The translations under genes and the position numbers were made by a program. The notes beneath the pieces were generated by a model. That model saw only the letters and a list, made by a program, of their open reading frames with translations, searched no databases and was not told the origin of the DNA. DNA of 44,360 nt from Bacteroidaceae bacterium (GTDB lineage: Bacteria > Bacteroidota > Bacteroidia > Bacteroidales > Bacteroidaceae), in the NCBI GenBank assembly GCA_016280445.1, contig JAEEGS010000018.1, positions 1 through 44,360 on the forward strand, read 5' to 3'. Positions 8,122 to 14,753 of the stretch are shown here, piece by piece (the first letter of the stretch is position 1; each line of letters opens with the position of its first letter).

Positions 8122-8129
8122 CAAATATA
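8122..8129 (-). promoter_or_regulatory. -7 box for structured RNA / WG-repeat gene
   Basis: TATATTTG on the minus strand matches TAnnTTTG exactly. A second, weaker box CATATTTG at 8097-8090 would start a transcript almost at the first base of the RNA stem. Confidence 0.55.
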
Positions 8130-8224
8130 TAGTGAAAATTTTACAAATCAAAGGATTTTGTGAAAAAGATATGATGAAAAATGAGAAAAAAGGGTGGAGA
8201 GGAGGGGTGATTCTGTCCTTTATT

Positions 8225-9181
8225 CTAATTCTCACATATCAGCCTTGCCAAATCATTCAACTGGAGGCATTGGCCGCGGCTGATGGTGAGTCGCTCGTTG
8301 TGGTGCTCCCATGGGGCAAGGAGGAGCAGCTGACCTCGGGCACATGCGTCCATGCGCTTGCCTCCTGGTTTGGCGAGGTCGGTGAAGCCGTTTTCCTGAA
8401 GGATGATGAGGGGGAGCTCTTCGTTGAAGGCGGCGCGCATGATGGCTTTCTCGCCTGGGGAGATGGAGGGGGAGACGAGCACGGCTCCTGCACGGGCTTG
8501 GGTGAGGAAATAGGTGGTCTGGGCGGCGATTTGCTCTGGCGTGAGGCGGCGGGAACATTGCACCTGCAGGCGCACGGGGCTGTTGAGGAGGAAACGGTTG
8601 CCTATGGCGGAGAATTGCTGCCCTGCCACCATGAGGTTTCGCTGCACACGGAAGAGGTCGGGGCGCTCGCGTTTCATGAGCAGGCGGCGCGGGTTGTCGC
8701 GGAGGTAGTCAAGCCAGCATTGGAGCTGCCCTTGGCGAAGAAGGAGCTTGTCGTTGTAGCCTGGGGCGAAAAGGAAGCCGTGGGCGGGATGGGAGTCTCT
8801 GGGTCGGGTTGGTTGCGACTCAGGCTTTTGGAGTTGGGGTGGTAGTTGGGTTGGTTGCGACTCAGTCGCAAGGGACGGGACGGGGATGCCTGCGACGGAC
8901 GGGACGGGGGTGCCTGCGACGGAGGGGAAGAGCTCGCGGTAGGCACGGTGGCAGCCTGTCTTGAAGCCGCGTATGATGCGGCTGAGGTCTTTTTCCATCT
9001 TCTCTTTGACGAAGATGATGCCGTGGAGATGGTCGGGCATCATCTGGAGGGCAATGATTTCGACTTGGGGGTAGTAGCGGGGAATGCCCCACCATTCGTC
9101 ATGGACACGCTGACCGAGGGGCGTGAGTTTCATCCTTGGGGCATCGGGGCTGTCAAGTGGCGCATCGCTTCGTCCCACCAC
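8225..9181 (-). CDS. REP-associated tyrosine transposase (RAYT) with C-terminal Rossmann-like domain
   Basis: The HUH motif is MPDHLHGIIF (H51, H53). The expected nucleophile is Y142 in PGYNDKLLL, followed by DYLRDNP, as in the Y1/RAYT family of single-strand transposases. The N-terminus is shorter than usual: the YDY...YFVT strand block that opens most RAYTs is absent, and translation seems to start at GTG 9181, 10 bases after the DUF4250 stop. Between HUH and Tyr sits a low-complexity insert (residues 86-135) of tandem coding repeats. Residues 231-318 (GAVLVSPSISPGEK, ENGFTDLAKPGG, GQLLLLAPW) look like a DprA/SLOG-type Rossmann domain; this is inference. REP-like palindromes lie nearby. Confidence 0.7.
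   Translation of the reverse strand: MVGRSDAPLDSPDAPRMKLTPLGQRVHDEWWGIPRYYPQVEIIALQMMPDHLHGIIFVKEKMEKDLSRIIRGFKTGCHRAYRELFPSVAGTPVPSVAGIPVPSLATESQPTQLPPQLQKPESQPTRPRDSHPAHGFLFAPGYNDKLLLRQGQLQCWLDYLRDNPRRLLMKRERPDLFRVQRNLMVAGQQFSAIGNRFLLNSPVRLQVQCSRRLTPEQIAAQTTYFLTQARAGAVLVSPSISPGEKAIMRAAFNEELPLIILQENGFTDLAKPGGKRMDACARGQLLLLAPWEHHNERLTISRGQCLQLNDLARLICEN
8855..8871. repeat. Palindrome and tandem repeats inside RAYT gene
   Basis: TTGCGAC and GTCGCAA flank a three-base centre. Nearby, a 27-base unit encoding SVAGTPVP is tandemly repeated (about 8872-8930) and GGTTGGTTGCGACTCAG occurs twice. All keep the reading frame. Confidence 0.6.
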
Positions 9182-9191
9182 TTGCCCAAAC

Positions 9192-9392
9192 TCATTCGTC
9201 GTAGCCGACGGGGCGCATCTGTTTTTGTGCTTCGCTGTAGGTGTAGCCGTGTTGCAGCAGGCGGGATTTGAGGTCTTCGGGGTCTTGGTCGAAGTTGGCG
9301 CACAAATCTTCTAGGGAGTCGAATTCGTGGTCTCTCAGGAGCATGTTGATGGCTGACACCAACATGAAGGGGTCTTTGGGTAAATGTTCCAT
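9192..9392 (-). CDS. DUF4250 domain protein
   Basis: This 66-residue protein starts MEHLPKDPFMLVSAINMLLRD and contains the SLEDLCANFDQD segment, the hallmark arrangement of DUF4250, a small family of unknown function in Bacteroidetes and Firmicutes. It is followed 10 bases later by the RAYT gene, so the two are probably cotranscribed; whether that link is functional or came from RAYT insertion is unknown. A TAATTTTG box at 9493-9486 is the likely promoter. Confidence 0.85.
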   Translation of the reverse strand: MEHLPKDPFMLVSAINMLLRDHEFDSLEDLCANFDQDPEDLKSRLLQHGYTYSEAQKQMRPVGYDE

Positions 9393-9485
9393 TCTGTGAG
9401 ATATATTGAGTTTTATGTTGTCGTTTTAATGTTTCGGAAGTTGTTGGGAAACATGGATGGAGCTGTCCTGTTTGTTTCTCGGCTG

Positions 9486-9493
9486 CAAAATTA
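9486..9493 (-). promoter_or_regulatory. -7 box for DUF4250-RAYT unit
   Basis: TAATTTTG on the minus strand fits TAnnTTTG, 94 bases before the ATG at 9392. Confidence 0.5.
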
Positions 9494-9604
9494 CGGCTTT
9501 TTTTACACATGTTTGTGAATATTTCTGTGCTTTCTGTGATTTCTGTGTGAAAGAAACGCTGTCGGTTCTGTGTGGAAAAGCATATCGGTTTGTGTGAAAC
9601 AAGA

Positions 9605-9676
9605 GCGTCGGAAGGCTCGCGAGGGTAACGACGTAAAGCTCGTGAGCCTTGTGGCGTAAGGCTCACGAGGGCAACG
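9605..9676. repeat. REP-like palindromic repeat, copy 1
   Basis: CTCGTGAGCCTT (9639-9650) and AAGGCTCACGAG (9658-9669) form a 12-pair perfect stem with a 7-nt loop. A further GGCTCGCGAG arm lies at 9613-9622, separated by GGTAACGACGT. Roughly 40 bases from 9605 match the reverse complement of the repeat near 41155-41197. It lies upstream of the RAYT unit, the class of enzyme that mobilises such palindromes in other bacteria. The rest of 9393-9934 holds the two promoters noted and the leader of the Nudix gene. Confidence 0.75.
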
Positions 9677-9737
9677 GGTGTGTGGTATAAGATGAAAAGA
9701 ATTTGTGCAGTAATTTGGTGTTGTGGCTGAAACTCAG

Positions 9738-9745
9738 TACCTTTG
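9738..9745 (+). promoter_or_regulatory. -7 box upstream of Nudix gene
   Basis: TACCTTTG matches the consensus. The predicted leader to the ATG at 9935 is long (about 180 nt) and contains a direct repeat of GTACGAAAGA (9775 and 9798). Confidence 0.6.
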
Positions 9746-9934
9746 CAAAAGAAAATTTTTTTCAGTACGAAAGAAAGGAGTTTTTCTGTACGAAAGATTG
9801 GGTTTTTTATGCTTTTATCGCTGGTTTTCATCATTCATGGCTTGGTGTGCAGTCTTGTGCAGCAGGTGGGGCGTCCGACGGGAATGCCCTGGCTGGAGGC
9901 GAGGGGTGGTGAAGGCGGCATCAATCATGTGAAG

Positions 9935-10459
9935 ATGGAAGAATACGGTTTTCATTACAAGTATCCGCATCCGGCTGTGACGACGGATTGTGTGATTTTT
10001 GGCTTCGACGGGGAGAGCCTGAAGGTGTTGCTCATTGAGAGAGGCTATGACCCTTACAAGGGGTGTTGGGCTTTTCCTGGCGGTTTTCTGGAGATGGACG
10101 AGTCGGCGGATGAGGGTGCCAGACGCGAGTTGAAGGAGGAGACGGGTTTGGAAACGGCATATGTGAAGCAGTTCCACACGTTCTCCACTCCCGACCGTGA
10201 CCCTCGCGAACGGGTGATTTCGGTTGCCTATTATTCGTTGGTGCGCATCAGCGAGGTGAGGGGTATGGACGATGCTGCTCAGGCGAAATGGTTTCCTCTC
10301 GATGCTGTGCCGCAGTTGGCTTTCGACCATCGGGAAATGTTGCATTTGGCGACGGAGGAACTGCGTAAAACGTTCGTGCTCGGAGGCAAGGATTTGGACA
10401 GGCTGACGGAAGGATTTACGAAAGAAGAGGTGGAAAAGATACGTGAAGTGATTCGTTAA
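9935..10459 (+). CDS. Nudix hydrolase
   Basis: The 174-residue protein has a complete Nudix box at residues 50-72: G50-FLEMD-E56, then REL-KEE-T-G-L. This motif binds the metal that hydrolyses a nucleoside diphosphate linked to X. The N-terminal HPAVTTDCVIFGFDGE resembles the ADP-ribose pyrophosphatase/NrtR-like group, but no C-terminal winged-helix domain of the regulator type is present. The frame is open further upstream (an ATG at 9809 would add a hydrophobic peptide), but family members begin as chosen here. It is followed by a HAD phosphatase 18 bases downstream, suggesting a small nucleotide/sugar-phosphate clean-up operon. Confidence 0.88.
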   Translation: MEEYGFHYKYPHPAVTTDCVIFGFDGESLKVLLIERGYDPYKGCWAFPGGFLEMDESADEGARRELKEETGLETAYVKQFHTFSTPDRDPRERVISVAYYSLVRISEVRGMDDAAQAKWFPLDAVPQLAFDHREMLHLATEELRKTFVLGGKDLDRLTEGFTKEEVEKIREVIR

Positions 10460-10477
10460 ATGAGATAAGGTAAAAAG

Positions 10478-11260
10478 ATGAATAAGAATCAGATAGGATT
10501 AGCAATAAGAAAGTATTTAGAGGATAAGGGAGTCGAGCGGATGGAACTGAAGGCCGCCATGTTCGACATGGATGGTGTGCTGTTCGATTCGATGAAAAAC
10601 CATGCCAAGTGCTGGCACGAGACGATGGCGCATTTCGGGTTGGATTTGCCCGAATGGGAGGCTTATATGCACGAGGGTCGCACTGGGGCTGGCACCATCA
10701 ATATCGTGTCCATCCGTCAGCGAGGATGTGAGGCAACGGAGGATGAGATTGAACGCATCTACAGGTATAAGAGTGAACTGTTCAATCAATGTCCCAAGGC
10801 GGAACGGATGCCGGGTGCGTATGAACTCTTGGTGAAAGTGAAAACGAGTGGGGTGGTGCCGATGGTGGTGACCGGTAGCGGACAGATGACGCTATTGGAC
10901 AGGTTGAACAGAAACTTCCCGGACATCTTTCGGGAGGAACTGATGGTGACGGCCTTCGATGTGAAGTACGGCAAGCCGAATCCGGAACCCTATCTGATGG
11001 GTATGGAAAAATATGGAAAGTGGCGCGAGCGGTGTGACGGGAAAAGCGCTGCGTTGTCGCCTGCCCATTTCATTGTGGTGGAGAATGCCCCGCTGGGAGT
11101 TCAGGCAGGTGTGGCAGCAGGTGTGTTCACCATTGCCGTGAACACAGGACCGCTGCCCGACGATGCGTTGCTGAGTCAGGGGGCAAATCTGCTTTTCCAT
11201 TCGATGCAGGAGTTTTGCGACGAATGGGAGAACGTGTTGGGAGAATTCAATTCTTTCTGA
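10478..11260 (+). CDS. HAD-family hydrolase, beta-phosphoglucomutase-like
   Basis: This 260-residue protein belongs to HAD subfamily IA. Motif I is FDMDGVLFDS with the nucleophile and acid at D30 and D32. Motif II is VVTGSG, the conserved lysine lies in KYGKPNPEP, and motif III is VVENAPLGVQAG with Glu where many have Asp. The helical cap sits between motif I and II. Such enzymes dephosphorylate sugar phosphates, nucleotides or pyrophosphate; the substrate is not readable. A start at the ATG of 10541 is also possible. The 3' end overlaps the convergent pgeF gene by 14 bases. Confidence 0.88.
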   Translation: MNKNQIGLAIRKYLEDKGVERMELKAAMFDMDGVLFDSMKNHAKCWHETMAHFGLDLPEWEAYMHEGRTGAGTINIVSIRQRGCEATEDEIERIYRYKSELFNQCPKAERMPGAYELLVKVKTSGVVPMVVTGSGQMTLLDRLNRNFPDIFREELMVTAFDVKYGKPNPEPYLMGMEKYGKWRERCDGKSAALSPAHFIVVENAPLGVQAGVAAGVFTIAVNTGPLPDDALLSQGANLLFHSMQEFCDEWENVLGEFNSF

Positions 11261-11975
11261 TGATTCCGTTGATGATTCTGCCGTTGAAGTTTCGTCGTGC
11301 AGAAAAGAAACGGTCATAGTTTTGATAGGTGTCGATGCCTGAAACGTGGATGTTTTGGGGATTGACACCTTTGTTGATGAGTTGCAGGCGGTTGCACTCC
11401 CAGAGATCGATGTGCCATTTAGACCCCAGCCCTTCCCCTCTATGGGAAGGGAGACCATTCGGGGTGTTGGGTTTCATGGGAGGATACTTCTTGGCGAGTT
11501 TTTCCATCGGAAAACCTGCGTTGGCAAAGAGTTCGTACACCTCGTCGCCCACTTCAAAACTTTCGGGGCCGATGCCTGGGCCGATGATGGCGTGGAGGTG
11601 CTTGGCCTCTATGCCATACGTCTGTCGGAGCACTTCCAGATTGGCCTCGACGATGCGCTTCTGTGTGCCTTTCCATCCCGCATGAACAGCGGAGACCACC
11701 TGCTGCTCGTCGTCCCATAGCAGGACCGGGATGCAGTCGGCTGTTCTCACACAGATGCAGACATTGGGAAGATGGGTGCTGAGTGCATCCACGCCATCGA
11801 GGGCAAGGGCTTGCTCCAGCGGGTTCTTGCCGAGGAAAGCCTCGTCGACGATGACGGTGGTGGTCTCATGTGTCTGATGCAGCGGCATGAGCAGACGGGG
11901 AATGTCAATAGTAACACCGCCATCTCGTGTGGTGGAGAAGGCGGTGATGTTTTGTGGTGTGTCGTAAATCAACAT
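11247..11975 (-). CDS. pgeF: Purine nucleoside phosphorylase/laccase-domain protein (YfiH, PgeF family)
   Basis: The 242-residue protein carries the copper/zinc-type motif of the YfiH/LACC1 family: HQTH near residue 33-36, RTADCIPVLL with C81, and AVHAGWKGT with H98. Relatives act on purine nucleosides and edit cell-wall precursors. Between KKYPPM and KWHIDLWECN there is an extra stretch of about 18 residues (167-185) encoded by a palindromic repeat at 11423-11465; family members normally run almost directly between these blocks. It lies downstream of obg on the same strand, separated by a 201-bp repeat element. Confidence 0.85.
   Translation of the reverse strand: MLIYDTPQNITAFSTTRDGGVTIDIPRLLMPLHQTHETTTVIVDEAFLGKNPLEQALALDGVDALSTHLPNVCICVRTADCIPVLLWDDEQQVVSAVHAGWKGTQKRIVEANLEVLRQTYGIEAKHLHAIIGPGIGPESFEVGDEVYELFANAGFPMEKLAKKYPPMKPNTPNGLPSHRGEGLGSKWHIDLWECNRLQLINKGVNPQNIHVSGIDTYQNYDRFFSARRNFNGRIINGIIRKN
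11423..11465. repeat. Palindromic repeat inserted in frame in pgeF
   Basis: ACCCC (11423-11427) pairs with GGGGT (11461-11465), and CCCTTCCC (11430-11437) with GGGAAGGG (11444-11451). The element stays in frame and encodes TPNGLPSHRGEGLGS or similar, with no stop codon. It looks like a mobile palindrome tolerated at a surface loop. Confidence 0.65.
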
Positions 11976-11991
11976 AAATGGACAATCACGT

Positions 11992-12192
11992 AATTTAAGT
12001 TTCGCTTATCGCGTAGCGCTTTGCTCACAAAGAACCTCCACTTTCTTGGAGTTAAAGAAGTTAAAGGAGTTAGAGGAGTTAAAGCCGAATGTAATGCTGG
12101 CGTAAAAACTCCTCTCCACAGTTGACAGAGTATAGGCTTTAACTCCTATAACTCCTTTAACTCCTGAGCGAAGCGGTAACTTCCGAAAGTTG
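11992..12192 (-). mobile_element. 201-bp non-coding repeat element, copy A (MITE-like)
   Basis: This copy is inverted relative to copy B at 38755-38955 and has the same length. Ends are AAGTTTCG and CCGAAAGTTG, near-perfect inverted termini. Inside are tandem GGAGTTAAA units on both sides of a unique core (GTAATGCTGGCG ... GACAGAGTATAGG). It encodes nothing and lies between obg and pgeF, splitting a probable operon. A 21-base direct repeat (11984-12004 and 12193-12213, AATCA-Y-GTAATTTAAGTTTCG) flanks it. Confidence 0.75.
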
Positions 12193-12203
12193 AATCATGT
12201 AAT

Positions 12204-13391
12204 TTAAGTTTCGTACTCAAAATCCTCCAGGTCCTCAATCTCGTCCTCGTCCAGATACTCGATGTCTTCCTCTTCGGGAATGTCTTCGTCGCCCCAACCC
12301 TCATCGTCATCGGCGATTTCGTCCATGTAAGCGAAGGTCTTGGCAGCGTGGATGATGGACTCCTGCGTGTTGATGGCAGCGATTTTGTTGCTCTCGCTGT
12401 TCATCTCTTGCCAGAGGATGTCCTTGAGTTCTTGCAATCCCTGCTGAGCCACGGCACTGATGAAGACAACGGGAATGTCGTCGGGCAGTCCCTCTTTCAG
12501 CATCTCCTTCAGTTCTTCGTCTTGACCGAGGAGGTCGCACTTGGTGATGGCGAGCACACGGCCCTTGTCGAGCAAATCGGGATTGAATTGTGCCAATTCG
12601 TTGAGCAGCACATCATATTCATGGCGAATGTCATCCGTGTCGGCTGGCACCATGAAGAGCAGCAGGGAATTGCGCTCGATGTGGCGAAGGAACCGGAGAC
12701 CGAGGCCACGCCCCTCGCTGGCACCCTCGATGATGCCCGGGATGTCGGCGATGACGAACGAACGTCCGTCGCGATAGGACACGATGCCCAACGATGGCTC
12801 GAGGGTGGTGAAGGGGTAGTTGTCAATCTTCGGTTTAGCCGACGAAATGGCATTGACGAGGGTGGACTTGCCCGCATTGGGGAAGCCGACCAACCCCACA
12901 TCAGCCAAGAGTTTCAGTTCGAGGATGAAAGTGCGCTCCTGCATGGGCTCGCCAGGCTGTGCGTAGCGTGGTGCCTGATTGGTGGGAGTGGCAAAGTTGA
13001 AGTTGCCCAGTCCTCCGCGACCGCCTTTCAAGAGAACAACCTCCTGCTCGTGTGCAGTCACATCGCAGATGTATTCTCCTGTTTCGGCATCATACACCGC
13101 CGTGCCGCAAGGCACCTCGATGTAGGCATTGGCCCCTTGCTTGCCCGTCGATTTGTTTTTCGAACCATTGCCGCCATGTTCAGCCTTGATGTGGCGGTCA
13201 TAGCGCAGGTGGAGCAATGTCCAGTAGTTGCGGTTGCCACGCAGAATCACGTGGCCGCCACGACCGCCATTGCCACCGTCGGGACCTCCCTTGGGAAGAT
13301 ACTTGGCACGGTGCATGTGGGTGGAACCACGTCCACCACGCCCGGAGCGACAATAAATCTTTACGTAATCAATGAAATTGGATTCAGCCAT
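12204..13391 (-). CDS. obg: GTPase Obg
   Basis: The 395-residue protein is a complete Obg/CgtA GTPase, an essential factor for 50S ribosome assembly and stress control. The glycine-rich Obg fold fills residues 1-160 (GGRGG and [14 protein letters not shown]). The G domain has G1 GFPNAGKS at 169-176, G3 DIPG and G4 TKCD. The C-terminus carries a long acidic tail ([27 protein letters not shown] region, glutamate/aspartate-rich), common in Bacteroidales Obg. It starts 3 bases after the adk stop. Its stop codon lies within the direct repeat that flanks repeat element A. Confidence 0.97.
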   Translation of the reverse strand: MAESNFIDYVKIYCRSGRGGRGSTHMHRAKYLPKGGPDGGNGGRGGHVILRGNRNYWTLLHLRYDRHIKAEHGGNGSKNKSTGKQGANAYIEVPCGTAVYDAETGEYICDVTAHEQEVVLLKGGRGGLGNFNFATPTNQAPRYAQPGEPMQERTFILELKLLADVGLVGFPNAGKSTLVNAISSAKPKIDNYPFTTLEPSLGIVSYRDGRSFVIADIPGIIEGASEGRGLGLRFLRHIERNSLLLFMVPADTDDIRHEYDVLLNELAQFNPDLLDKGRVLAITKCDLLGQDEELKEMLKEGLPDDIPVVFISAVAQQGLQELKDILWQEMNSESNKIAAINTQESIIHAAKTFAYMDEIADDDEGWGDEDIPEEEDIEYLDEDEIEDLEDFEYET

Positions 13392-13394
13392 TCC

Positions 13395-13967
13395 TTATTT
13401 TATTGTGTCGAGGAATGCGAAAATCTCACCCAGCATCACATCCTTGGAACCCTTCCAAGTGAACGTGTTGCGGATGCCCTCTTGTTCAAACCACTTGGAG
13501 AGCGGTTCGGTCTGCTTGTGATATACTTCGAAACGCTTCTTGATGGTTTCCTCGTTGTCGTCGGCACGGCCCTGCTCCTTGGCACGGTTGAGCAGACGAG
13601 CCAGCAGTGTTTCTTCGTCAACGATGAGTTCAATCATGAGGCCCATGTCGTGCTTGCGCTCAGCCAGCATCTTCTTGAGTGCCTCTGCCTGTGCGATGGT
13701 GCGGGGGAATCCGTCGAAGATGACGCCCTTGCCGGCAGGCAGTTCGTCGTATGTCTTGGCGAGGATGTCAATCATCAGTTCGTCTGGGATGAGTTGGCCA
13801 TTGTCGATGTAGCCTTTGGCAATCTTGCCGAGTTCTGTACCGTTCTTGATTTCACTGCGGAGCACATCGCCTGTAGAGATGTGTCCCATGCCATAACGTG
13901 CAACGATTTCGTCGCTGTAGGTGCCTTTGCCAGAGCCTGGGGCACCGAAAATGATGATATTCTTCAT
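13395..13967 (-). CDS. adk: Adenylate kinase
   Basis: This 190-residue adenylate kinase converts ATP and AMP to two ADP. The P-loop GAPGSGKGT is at residues 8-16, the AMP-binding segment STGDVLRSE follows, and the DGFPRT motif lies near residue 84. The LID is the short form with no zinc cysteines, as in other short adenylate kinases. It sits between hpt and obg, an order I know from other Bacteroidetes, and probably shares their transcript. Confidence 0.97.
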   Translation of the reverse strand: MKNIIIFGAPGSGKGTYSDEIVARYGMGHISTGDVLRSEIKNGTELGKIAKGYIDNGQLIPDELMIDILAKTYDELPAGKGVIFDGFPRTIAQAEALKKMLAERKHDMGLMIELIVDEETLLARLLNRAKEQGRADDNEETIKKRFEVYHKQTEPLSKWFEQEGIRNTFTWKGSKDVMLGEIFAFLDTIK

Positions 13968-14028
13968 TTTGTTTAAATGTTTTATTGTTTTGTTGTGAGG
14001 TTTCTGAATGATGGGGGAGAGGGTGGGG

Positions 14029-14562
14029 TTAGTTCTCCTTCACCACATAGATGCTCTTGTAGTTGCGCCCGAGGCCGTCGTAGTCGAGGCCGTATCCCAC
14101 GATGAACTCGTTGGGGATTTCCATGGCGCAATACTTCACCTGGAGCGGCTTTGTCAGTTTGCCGGGTTTCATCAGCAGGGCGGCTATCTCGATAGACTTG
14201 GCTCCTCTTTCTTTCAGTTTGGGCAACAGATGGTACATGGTGGTGCCTGTGTCGATGATGTCCTCCACGATGATGATGTCGCGGTCTTTGATGTCGGCAG
14301 AAAGCCCAATGAGTTCAGTCACCTTGCCTGTGGTGTCCATGCCGTCATACGATGAGAGTTTCGTGAACTGAATCTCGTGGTCGAAATCGAGTTGGCGCAC
14401 CAAATCGGCAGCAAACATGAAAGCCCCGTTCAGAATGGTGAGGAGGATGGGGTTGCGCCCTGTGTAATCTGCATTCAACTTTTGGGCTAATGCAGTGACC
14501 CTCTCCGCAATTTGTTCATGATGAATGAACGGTTCAAATTGTTTGTCCTTTATGGTTATCAT
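14029..14562 (-). CDS. hpt: Hypoxanthine phosphoribosyltransferase
   Basis: The 177-residue enzyme joins hypoxanthine or guanine to PRPP in purine salvage. The PRPP-binding motif IIIVEDIIDTGTT is at residues 96-108, and the N-terminal ILLTILNGAFMFAADL segment and C-terminal FIVGYGLDYDGLGRN segment are typical. It is the first gene of a leftward purine/ribosome group (hpt, adk, obg, pgeF), with a TAGCTTTG -7 box at 14598-14591. Confidence 0.96.
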   Translation of the reverse strand: MITIKDKQFEPFIHHEQIAERVTALAQKLNADYTGRNPILLTILNGAFMFAADLVRQLDFDHEIQFTKLSSYDGMDTTGKVTELIGLSADIKDRDIIIVEDIIDTGTTMYHLLPKLKERGAKSIEIAALLMKPGKLTKPLQVKYCAMEIPNEFIVGYGLDYDGLGRNYKSIYVVKEN

Positions 14563-14590
14563 TGAATGATTTGTGCACTTTATTTTTATG

Positions 14591-14598
14591 CAAAGCTA
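14591..14598 (-). promoter_or_regulatory. -7 box for hpt operon
   Basis: TAGCTTTG on the minus strand matches TAnnTTTG, 28 bases before the hpt ATG at 14562. Confidence 0.65.
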
Positions 14599-14704
14599 CA
14601 AAAAAATCCCTATTCGGGGACGAAATAAGGAAGAATAACGTAAAAAAACATCTTCAAAAGTGCTATTTTATCATTTTTTCATCGTTTTTTTAGTATCTAT
14701 TCAC

Positions 14705-14712
14705 TATTTTTG
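14705..14712 (+). promoter_or_regulatory. -7 box for nnr gene
   Basis: TATTTTTG matches TAnnTTTG, 41 bases before the ATG at 14754. It is divergent from the hpt promoter across an AT-rich spacer. Confidence 0.65.
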
Positions 14713-14753
14713 CACAAACAAATAGAAATCTCCATTTATCAATTCTCTGAGTT

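Noticed and set aside
9130-9834. Minus-strand open frame spanning the DUF4250 gene and its upstream region
   Set aside because: It overlaps DUF4250 in another frame, crosses the REP palindrome and is Arg/Pro-rich without motifs.
12348-13976. Open frame of about 540 codons on the plus strand
   Set aside because: Antisense to obg and adk, both complete; no domain is readable.
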